Shown: piece after piece, positions 57,696-64,000 of the stretch
How positions within the stretch are numbered: position 1 is the first letter of the stretch
How the letters are laid out: each line of letters starts with the position of its first letter
Source of the DNA: Devosia ginsengisoli
GTDB taxonomy: Bacteria > Pseudomonadota > Alphaproteobacteria > Rhizobiales > Devosiaceae
DNA: 64,000 nucleotides
NCBI RefSeq assembly: GCF_024707105.1
Contig: NZ_JANQAJ010000011.1
Coordinates: 879,488-943,487, forward strand
Direction: 5' to 3'
Program-made: the position numbers and the translations under genes
Notes under the pieces: generated by a model
Database searches by the model: none
What the model saw: only the letters and a program-made list of their open reading frames with translations
What the model was told of the DNA's origin: nothing

Positions 57696-59099
57696 TCACA
57701 CGGGCGCGGCGGGACCCTGCGCTTCGAGGAACAGGCGCAGTTGCACCAGTTGGTCGCGCAAGGCGGGGCGGGATATGCGGGGGATGAGGCCGCCGAGGGC
57801 CTGCAGGATGAGCGCCTGGGCGGGCAGCTTGCCGGATATGACGGGATGGGGCGGCAGGGCTGCGCCCTGGCTTTCACGGGCCGCGAGGCGGCGCATCTGC
57901 AGGGCCCAACTGGCCAGGGTGGCGGATTTTGCGGCAAAGGGCGGCTGGCTCGAGGCGGATGGATCGGCGCCGTGGGCCAGGGCGGTGCGCAAGGCGGCCC
58001 GCATCTGGGCGGCGAGCAGCCAGAGATCGTCGGTCAGGTCGGCCTCGCCCATATAGGCGCCGCTCATTTCGCCAGCATAGCAGACGGAGGAGGCGAGTTC
58101 GACCTGCTCGTCCGAGGCGGTTGCGGGGGCGAGCAGGGTTTCAGCCTCGGCAACGATCTGCGTCAGCCGGTCGGTGGCGCTGGTGATTGCGGTGATATGA
58201 CCGATGCCGGTGCCGGCATAGAGCGCCATGGATTCGAAATCGCCGGTCATGGAGCGGAGCGGGGAATCGGTGCTGAAAAGGTAGATCTGGCGGCCTTCTT
58301 CGTCGCCGATCACTGTGCGTTCGGAGGCATGGGGATCGCCGCGGGCGCCGCTGGTGATGGCGCTCTTGAGTACGCGGGTGGGGGCATTGGGCGGCCAGTT
58401 GATATGGAAGCTGCTGGTCAGCACCGTATCATCGGCCTCGGCAGCCAGCAGGCGCTGCTTGTGATAGGCGTGGGCGAAGGATTCTTCGGTGGCCATGAGG
58501 GCGGTGCCCAGCACGATGCCCGAAGCGCCCAGCGCCATGGCGGTGACGAGGTCTGCCCCCGTGGCCATGCCGCCGGCGGCGAGGACGGGGATGTTGACCG
58601 CGTCGGCCACTTCGGGGAGCAGGTCTCTGATGGCGCGGGTGCCGCGCACATGGCCGCCGGCTTCGCGGCCCTGGGCGATGACGATCTCGACGCCTGATCG
58701 TACCGCCTCGATGGCTTCATCGACCGAGCCGACCTGATGCACCACCATGATGCCGGCGTCGCGCAGGCGCCGCGTCACCTGCTGATCGAGCGTCCAGAAG
58801 GTGCAGACCACGGGCACGGCCAACGCGATGAGGGTGGCGACCTGACGCTCCAGCAGGGCTGGATCGGTGGAGGCGGGAATGATGTTCACGCCGAAGCGGC
58901 TGTGACCCAATTCGCGCAGGCGGGTGACTTCGCGCTCGATCAGTTTCGGCGGCTCGCGCACCATGCCGAGAAAGCCGAAGCCGCCAGCCGTGGTGACGGC
59001 GGCGACCAGTTCGGAGCGGGCAACGCCGCCCATGCCCGCCAGAACGAGGGGGAGCTTGCTCCCCAGCAGGTTGCAGGCGGGGCTGTCGGGCAGCGTCAT
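57696..59099 (-). CDS. Nitronate monooxygenase / 2-nitropropane dioxygenase-like protein
   Basis: A 467-residue flavoprotein-like enzyme. The TIM-barrel part shows the family order: LVLAGMGGVARSELVAAVTT, FGVNIIPAS, AQGREAGGHVRGTR, and VLAAGGMATGADLVTAMALG, GASGIVLGTALMATEES. The usual length is 320-350; about 130 extra C-terminal residues (from ASDEQVELASSVCYAG) are helical and unassigned. The start at 59099 is preceded by AAAGG. It follows the DUF488 gene by one base. Confidence 0.82.
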   Translation of the reverse strand: MTLPDSPACNLLGSKLPLVLAGMGGVARSELVAAVTTAGGFGFLGMVREPPKLIEREVTRLRELGHSRFGVNIIPASTDPALLERQVATLIALAVPVVCTFWTLDQQVTRRLRDAGIMVVHQVGSVDEAIEAVRSGVEIVIAQGREAGGHVRGTRAIRDLLPEVADAVNIPVLAAGGMATGADLVTAMALGASGIVLGTALMATEESFAHAYHKQRLLAAEADDTVLTSSFHINWPPNAPTRVLKSAITSGARGDPHASERTVIGDEEGRQIYLFSTDSPLRSMTGDFESMALYAGTGIGHITAITSATDRLTQIVAEAETLLAPATASDEQVELASSVCYAGEMSGAYMGEADLTDDLWLLAAQMRAALRTALAHGADPSASSQPPFAAKSATLASWALQMRRLAARESQGAALPPHPVISGKLPAQALILQALGGLIPRISRPALRDQLVQLRLFLEAQGPAAPV

Positions 59100-59100
59100 T

Positions 59101-59466
59101 TCAGGCCTTTCGCGACGATTGCAGGAAATCGAGCAGCACCAAAGCGTGATTGTGCTGCTCGTCATGGGCGGCGTAGAGCAGGGTCACCTTGCCATGCATG
59201 TGGCGCAGTTGGTCCACCGCCTCGGTATTGTCGGAGAGTTCGGCGCGGTAGCGATGGGTGAATTCGTCCCAATTGGCGGGATCGTGGCCGAACCATTTGC
59301 GCAAGGCCGGGCTGGGAGCCACGGGTTTGAGCCAGAGATCGAGCTCGGCCTCGTCCTTGCTCACGCCGCGCGGCCAGAGGCGATCGACCAGCACGCGCCT
59401 GCCATCATCGGCGGATGGCGGCTCGTAGATGCGCTTGATGGCGAAATGCGGCGGGGCGTCACGCAT
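59101..59466 (-). CDS. DUF488-family protein
   Basis: A 121-residue protein with the family opening FAIKRIYEPPSADDGRRVLV, then DRLWPRGVSKDEAEL and LRKWFGHDPANWDEFTHRY. Role unknown, sometimes linked to stress or tRNA functions. It overlaps the Tim44-like gene by 8 bases. Confidence 0.85.
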   Translation of the reverse strand: MRDAPPHFAIKRIYEPPSADDGRRVLVDRLWPRGVSKDEAELDLWLKPVAPSPALRKWFGHDPANWDEFTHRYRAELSDNTEAVDQLRHMHGKVTLLYAAHDEQHNHALVLLDFLQSSRKA

Positions 59467-60088
59467 CGTCGTCGGTCGCCACCAGGACCCAGCCGGGCTG
59501 GCCGGCTTTCAGGTCGCGCTCGAAGGTCCAGACTTCGGAGGTGACCGCCACACGGTCGGGACTGCCGGATATGACCCGCCCCTGCCGGTCGCGGGTGACG
59601 GACACCAGCTCGGCGACGAAGCGGACATCGATCCAGGCATAGCCCTGATCGCGCCCGGCATCTTCTATCGTCACGCTGCGAAAGCCGATGAACATGGTTT
59701 CGGCAGTTTCGCCCCGCGCAGCGCGCTCGGCAAGGGCGCTGGCGAAACTCTCGCGCAAAGCCGGTGACAGCAGGTCGGCGCAGGGGTCCATATTGCCGGC
59801 GGCGAAGGCCGCGACGATCATTTCATAGGCGCGGCGGGCGCCATCAAGGAATGTATCGATACTGGTATAGCGGCAGGCCGCGACGATGCGCTTGAGGGTG
59901 ACGGAAAGAGGGGTATCGCCATCGGGGCCCGGCGTATGGACTGCCGGGCTGGCGCCGGAGGACGGCGCGGGCTGGGGCGCCAGCGGATCGGCCTCGGCAG
60001 CCGGAGGGTGGACATTGGTATAGACACGCCAGGAAACGGCGATGGAGAATGCGATCAGCAGATAGTCGAGAATGCTCAGCTCGTTCAT
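59459..60088 (-). CDS. Tim44-like membrane-anchored protein
   Basis: A 209-residue protein. An N-terminal hydrophobic helix (LSILDYLLIAFSIAVSWRVY) is followed by a Pro-rich linker and a Tim44-like domain (FLDGARRAYEMIVAAFAAGN, AYAWIDVRFVAELVS-like region, TSEVWTFERDLKAGQPGWVL). Alphaproteobacterial relatives are in the inner membrane. Function unknown. Confidence 0.8.
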   Translation of the reverse strand: MNELSILDYLLIAFSIAVSWRVYTNVHPPAAEADPLAPQPAPSSGASPAVHTPGPDGDTPLSVTLKRIVAACRYTSIDTFLDGARRAYEMIVAAFAAGNMDPCADLLSPALRESFASALAERAARGETAETMFIGFRSVTIEDAGRDQGYAWIDVRFVAELVSVTRDRQGRVISGSPDRVAVTSEVWTFERDLKAGQPGWVLVATDDDA

Positions 60089-60355
60089 CTGGAACTTTCT
60101 TCCTCCGGCAACGCGGCCGCAAGAGGCGCCGCTTCCCAGCAGGAGGAGTGAGCGTCTCGATGCTCGTCACCACGCTAGCGCTGGCCAATAAATCAGTCCA
60201 ACGAATATTATTCGCCGTTTGCATAACAAATTTTGCACTTATTATCGGGGAACGGAGGTTTCGGCCGGGCATTGTATCGGTGAGACTGCATGATCTGGAT
60301 CAATGACGGGCCGGACCAGGGGCGTAGTCTGGGCGAGAGAGCGAAAGGACATGAC
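60089..60355. other. Gene-free divergent region
   Basis: About 267 bases between Tim44-like (minus) and UspA (plus), with AT-rich stretches near 60190-60245. It must hold both promoters; no other feature was seen. Confidence 0.45.
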
Positions 60356-60805
60356 ATGTACACACGCATCGTTGTCGGCATTGACGGATCGGAACTGGCC
60401 ACAAAGGCGCTGCGCCACGCGCTGGCGCTGGCCAAGGAAAACAAGGCGCGGCTGTTCGCGGTGACTTCCACCGAGCCGCCCGTGCTCATCGCGCCTGGCG
60501 CGGAAATGATGTCGGTCAATACCGGCGAGATCATCGAGGAACTGGAAAAGGCCAAGGCCAGCTCGGCCCAGGAAACGCTTGAGGAAGCCGATGCGCTGGC
60601 GAAGGCCGAAGGCGTCAAGCTGGAAAAGACGCATCTGCCATCGAGTATTGCGGCCGATGCGATCCTCGGGATGGCCGACAAGCAGGGCGCCGACCTGATC
60701 GTGATGGGGTCGCATGGACGACGCGGGCTGGGCCGGCTGCTGCTGGGCAGCCAGGCCGCCGAAGTGCTGGCGCGGGCCACCATTCCGGTGCTGGTGGTGA
60801 AATAG
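60356..60805 (+). CDS. Universal stress protein (UspA family)
   Basis: A 149-residue stress protein. RIVVGIDGSELATKALRHAL is the start, and ADLIVMGSHGRRGLGRLLLG, then SQAAEVLARATIPVLVV, contains the ATP-binding GxxGxxxxxxxxxGS pattern. GAAAGGAC precedes the ATG at 60356. Confidence 0.9.
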   Translation: MYTRIVVGIDGSELATKALRHALALAKENKARLFAVTSTEPPVLIAPGAEMMSVNTGEIIEELEKAKASSAQETLEEADALAKAEGVKLEKTHLPSSIAADAILGMADKQGADLIVMGSHGRRGLGRLLLGSQAAEVLARATIPVLVVK

Positions 60806-60892
60806 GCTAGCTCGCCGCTAACATGTTAGCGGTGGCGGGATGGCGTGATTTCCAGTATTGGCGCTGCAACGCGAGATCATCGAGTGCAAGCC

Positions 60893-62251
60893 ATGCCCCT
60901 GCCCCGCTCCATTGCCGTCATCGATATCGGCAAGACCAATGCCAAGGTGGTGCTGATCGACTCCACGACGCGGCAGCAGGTGGCGGTGCGCAGCATAGCC
61001 AATGTGGTGCGGCGCGACGGGCTCTATCCGCGTGCCGATGTGGACATGCTGTGGGGCTTCATCATCGAGAGCCTGCGGGCATTGCAGGCCGCGCATGGGG
61101 TGGACGGCATTTCCATCACCACGCATGGGGCAACGGCGGCGCTGCTGGCTGATGATGGCCTGGCCATGCCGGTGCTCGACTATGAGCATGACGGGCCGGG
61201 GGAAACGGCCGCGGCCTATGCGACTGTGCGGCCACACTTTGCCGAGAGCCTGTCGCCACGGCTGCCCAACGGGCTCAATCTGGGGGCACAGATCTTCTGG
61301 CAGTCGCGGGCGCATGCGGCGGATTTTGCGCGGACAACGGCGATCCTGACCTATCCGCAATATTGGGCCTGGCGGTTGACCGGGGCGATGGCCAGCGAGG
61401 TGACGTCGCTGGGTTGCCATACGGATCTGTGGGCGCCGGGGCGTGGCGATTTTTCCGGCATGGTGGCGGCGCAGGGCTGGGCGGGACTGTTTCCGGTGGT
61501 GAAGCCGGCGGCATCGGTGCTGGGAACCGTCCGGCCGGACGTGGCGGCGGCGACAGGGCTTGGGGCCGAGACGCCGGTGACCTGTGGCATACACGATTCC
61601 AATGCGTCGCTGCTGCCGCATCTGGGAGCGCATGAAGCGCCCTTCACCATTCTGTCGACCGGCACCTGGGCTATTGCCATGACTGTTGGAGGCGATACCG
61701 GGCGGCTCGACCCGGCGCGGGACAGCCTGGCCAATGTCGACGCTTTCGGGCGGGCAGTGCCGACGGCGCGCTTCATGGGCGGGCGGGAATTTGACCTGCT
61801 GGTGCCTGAAATCGTCGAGCCCGATGCTGACGATATCGCGCGGGTGATTGCGGATGATATTCGGGTGCAGCCGAGCTTCATGCCTGGTGTGGGGCCCTTC
61901 CCTGCCGGCGCCGGTCGCTGGACGCAGGAGCCTGTCATGGCAGCGGAGCGGTCGGCGGCGGCTTCGCTTTATCTGGCGCTGATGACGCGGGCGTGCCTCG
62001 ACCTATGCGGGTTGGGGCGCGAGATCATCATCGAGGGGCCGCTGGCGCGAAATGCGCTGTTCGGGCAGGCACTGGCGCGGCTGGCGGGGGTCCCCGTGAG
62101 CGCGTCGGGCGATGCGACGGGGACGAGCCTGGGGGCCAGCATGCTGTTTGGTGCAGGCGAAGGGCATGCTGCGGCGGGGGCGCCGATTGTGCCGCTCGAT
62201 GTGCCCGGCTTCGACGCTTATGCGCAACGCTGGCGCGACGCCACCGCCTAG
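60893..62251 (+). CDS. FGGY-family carbohydrate kinase
   Basis: A 452-residue sugar kinase. The nucleotide loop IAVIDIGKTNAKVVLID, the second phosphate site (FTILSTGTWAIAMTV) and the catalytic Asp (GIHDSNASLLPHL) are visible. The family includes L-fuculose and L-rhamnulose kinases; the substrate is not readable. It is not flanked by transport or aldolase genes. An upstream Met at 60845 is in frame, but MPLPRS at 60893 is more typical. Confidence 0.85.
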   Translation: MPLPRSIAVIDIGKTNAKVVLIDSTTRQQVAVRSIANVVRRDGLYPRADVDMLWGFIIESLRALQAAHGVDGISITTHGATAALLADDGLAMPVLDYEHDGPGETAAAYATVRPHFAESLSPRLPNGLNLGAQIFWQSRAHAADFARTTAILTYPQYWAWRLTGAMASEVTSLGCHTDLWAPGRGDFSGMVAAQGWAGLFPVVKPAASVLGTVRPDVAAATGLGAETPVTCGIHDSNASLLPHLGAHEAPFTILSTGTWAIAMTVGGDTGRLDPARDSLANVDAFGRAVPTARFMGGREFDLLVPEIVEPDADDIARVIADDIRVQPSFMPGVGPFPAGAGRWTQEPVMAAERSAAASLYLALMTRACLDLCGLGREIIIEGPLARNALFGQALARLAGVPVSASGDATGTSLGASMLFGAGEGHAAAGAPIVPLDVPGFDAYAQRWRDATA

Positions 62252-62322
62252 CAGCCTTGCGCCCATGGAGGATGCGGGCCAGGCTTCCGGCGCCCATATA
62301 GAGGGCAGCATGGAGGTTTGGC

Positions 62323-63603
62323 ATGGCACGGCATCGGGTGGTCATCGTCGGCAGCGGGTTTGGCGGGCTGGCGGCAGCACAGGCGCTTGATGGCGCTGCA
62401 GTTGATGTGACGCTGATCGACCGGCGCAACCACCACCTGTTCCAGCCCCTGCTCTATCAGGTGGCGACGGCTTCGCTCAGCACATCGGAAATCGCCTGGC
62501 CCATTCGCCATATCCTGCGCAAGCGGGGCGAAGTCATGACCCTGCTGGCGACGGTGACCGGAGTGGATACGGCAAACAAGGCCGTCGTGCTGGAGGATGG
62601 CACCAGGGTTCCCTATGACAGCCTGATCCTCGCGACCGGGGCGCGGCATGCCTATTTCGGGCATGACGACTGGGAGAAATTCGCGCCGGGCCTCAAGACG
62701 CTGGAAGACGCGACGACCATTCGCCGCAAGCTGTTGCTGGCCTTCGAGGCCGCCGAGCGCGAGAGCGATCCAGACAAAAGGCGGGCGCTGCTGACTTTCG
62801 TCATCATCGGGGCGGGGCCGACGGGGGTCGAACTGGCCGGGGCCATTGTCGAACTGGCGCGGGAGACGCTCAAGGGCGAATTCCGCAGCATCCTGCCCGG
62901 CGAGGCACAGGTGGTGCTGATCGAGGGCGGGCAACGCGTGCTGGCCAATTTCAAGCCGGAACTATCGGATTATGCGCTCAAGGCGCTGCGCGAGCTGGGC
63001 GTGACGGTGGAGCTGGGCGAAGCCGTCAGCGCGGTGGATGACGCGGGCGTGGTCTATGGCGGCAAGAGGCTGGATGCGGCGACCGTCATCTGGGCCGCCG
63101 GCGTGCAGGCTTCGCCGGCGGCGAAATGGCTGGGAGTGGAGCCGGACCGGGCGGGCCGGGTGAAGGTCGAGGCGGACCTGACGGTACCTGGGCATCCCGA
63201 TATCTTCGTGGTCGGCGATACGGCGACGATCACCATGCCTGACGGCAAGCCGGTGCCCGGCGTGGGCGACGGGGCCAAGCAGGGCGGCAAGCATGCGGCA
63301 CGGGTGATCCGGGCGCGGCTGGCGGGCGGCACCGCGGCCAAACCGTTCCGCTACAAGCATGCGGGGGACCTGGCCACGATCGGCAAGCGGGCGGCGGTTA
63401 TCGATTTCGGCTGGATCCAGCTCAAGGGCTGGATCGCCTGGTGGGCCTGGGGACTGGCGCATATCTACTTCCTGATCGACACCAAGAACCGGCTGGCCGT
63501 GGCGCTGAGTTGGCTGTGGATCTATCTCAGCGGCCAGCGCAGCGCCCGGCTGATCACGCAGGGCGACGCAGAGAAGGCACCGGTCCGGGAGAGTGAGGCT
63601 TAG
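62323..63603 (+). CDS. ndh: Type II NADH dehydrogenase (NDH-2)
   Basis: A 426-residue flavoprotein passing electrons from NADH to quinone without pumping. FAD site: VVIVGSGFGGLAAAQAL. NADH site: FVIIGAGPTGVELAGAIVE. A late FVVGDTATITMPDGKPVP is conserved. The C-terminal ISYLSG-like hydrophobic region (IAWWAWGLAHIYFLID) gives membrane attachment. GGAGG lies 8 bases before the ATG. The gene symbol is assigned by class. Confidence 0.88.
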   Translation: MARHRVVIVGSGFGGLAAAQALDGAAVDVTLIDRRNHHLFQPLLYQVATASLSTSEIAWPIRHILRKRGEVMTLLATVTGVDTANKAVVLEDGTRVPYDSLILATGARHAYFGHDDWEKFAPGLKTLEDATTIRRKLLLAFEAAERESDPDKRRALLTFVIIGAGPTGVELAGAIVELARETLKGEFRSILPGEAQVVLIEGGQRVLANFKPELSDYALKALRELGVTVELGEAVSAVDDAGVVYGGKRLDAATVIWAAGVQASPAAKWLGVEPDRAGRVKVEADLTVPGHPDIFVVGDTATITMPDGKPVPGVGDGAKQGGKHAARVIRARLAGGTAAKPFRYKHAGDLATIGKRAAVIDFGWIQLKGWIAWWAWGLAHIYFLIDTKNRLAVALSWLWIYLSGQRSARLITQGDAEKAPVRESEA

Positions 63604-64000
63604 CGCTCCACGGCTTCCACCGCGGTGGTGGCCTTGTGCAGAGCGCGTTCACGGAGCCAGATGTAGAGGCCGCTGGCGATGACGATGGGGGCGCCCAGAT
63701 AGAGCCAGATATCGGGCGGCTGGTTGAAGATGATCCAGCTCGAGGCGGCCATGAAGATGATCTGGAGATAGGAGAACGGCGCCAGCACCGAGGCGGGGGC
63801 GAAGCCATGCGCCACGGTGATGAGCTGATGGCCGATGAAGCCGAAAATCCCCACGGTGAAGAAGGCGATCCAGACCGAAGGTTCTGACGGCCAGACCCAG
63901 AAGGGGATGGCGAGGGGCGCGAGGAGAACCGTGGCGAAGAAGCCGACATAGAATTGCTGGGTGGCGGCGGAGTCATGCGCCGCCATGCGGCGGGTCAGCA
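63600..64000 (-). CDS. EamA/DMT-family transporter, 5' part outside window
   Basis: The C-terminal about 133 residues are visible, with four likely membrane helices (FYVGFFATVLLAPLAIPFWV, VWIAFFTVGIFGFIGHQLIT, YLQIIFMAASSWIIF, YLGAPIVIASGLYIWL). The AHGFAPASVLAPFSYLQ block is typical of the DMT/EamA family. The gene overlaps the ndh stop by 4 bases (convergent). Confidence 0.8.
   Translation of the reverse strand, partial: LTRRMAAHDSAATQQFYVGFFATVLLAPLAIPFWVWPSEPSVWIAFFTVGIFGFIGHQLITVAHGFAPASVLAPFSYLQIIFMAASSWIIFNQPPDIWLYLGAPIVIASGLYIWLRERALHKATTAVEAVER

Noticed and set aside
1..64000. tRNA genes and CRISPR arrays
   Set aside because: No cloverleaf-like sequence or regular spacer-repeat array was recognised. 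The short regulatory arrays lack spacers of CRISPR type.

Overview
The window holds most of a large, dense prophage (about 1 to 52.43 kb) followed by ordinary chromosome (52.43 to 64 kb) of a GC-rich alphaproteobacterium. A Hyphomicrobiales host, possibly near Devosia, fits the chromosomal genes and intergenic palindromes, but no single marker proves it.

Late genes, minus strand (19.2 kb down to 1). Read in transcription order: terminase small and large subunits, portal, head-tail joining protein, S49 prohead protease with an in-frame nested scaffold, decoration protein, major capsid protein E, connector genes, then a P2-like contractile-tail block (baseplate V, W, J, I; a DUF4815 virion protein; fibre; fibre-assembly-like protein; a small PLA2-like membrane protein; sheath). 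The head is lambda-like and the tail P2-like, so the phage is a myovirus. The sheath gene runs off the left edge, so the tube, tape measure, lysis genes and probably the integrase lie outside.

Middle genes, minus strand (41.9 down to 20.6 kb). This is a long chain of mostly overlapping (ATGA or TGATG) genes. It carries a RuvC-like nuclease, a primase-helicase and many small zinc-binding proteins. It also holds several DNA-modification or host-interaction genes: a DpdA-like transglycosylase next to a VUT/YhhQ-type precursor transporter, a C5-cytosine methyltransferase with five internal VADPR repeats, and a ParB-like / amino-methyltransferase / PLP-fold enzyme cluster.

Switch and early genes. 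Divergent HTH regulators at 41.9-43.1 kb face each other. Plus-strand early genes (43.4-52.3 kb) include DUF932, a YqaJ exonuclease, a candidate annealing protein, a DnaQ-like exonuclease, a J-domain protein, a RecD-like helicase and a PrtN-like activator. A repeated element, GTATTGGATTTA or its complement, occurs in many phage intergenic regions as direct repeats about two helical turns apart or as inverted pairs. I did not notice it in the flanking chromosome.

Attachment site. At 52431-52547 the first 35 or so codons of dusA (tRNA-dihydrouridine synthase A) are cut off after APMIDG. The prophage therefore appears inserted in the 5' end of dusA, a known integration site.

Chromosome (52.5-64 kb): an ECF sigma factor with cupredoxin and secreted-protein genes, a NUDIX hydrolase, metY with a divergent LysR regulator, a nitronate-monooxygenase-like protein, DUF488, a Tim44-like protein, UspA, an FGGY kinase, a type II NADH dehydrogenase and a DMT transporter.

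Sequence quality. At least four genes are broken by apparent one-base changes in short repeated-base runs (terS, terL, the DnaQ-like exonuclease, metY), with two further suspects. This looks more like homopolymer miscounting than biological decay.
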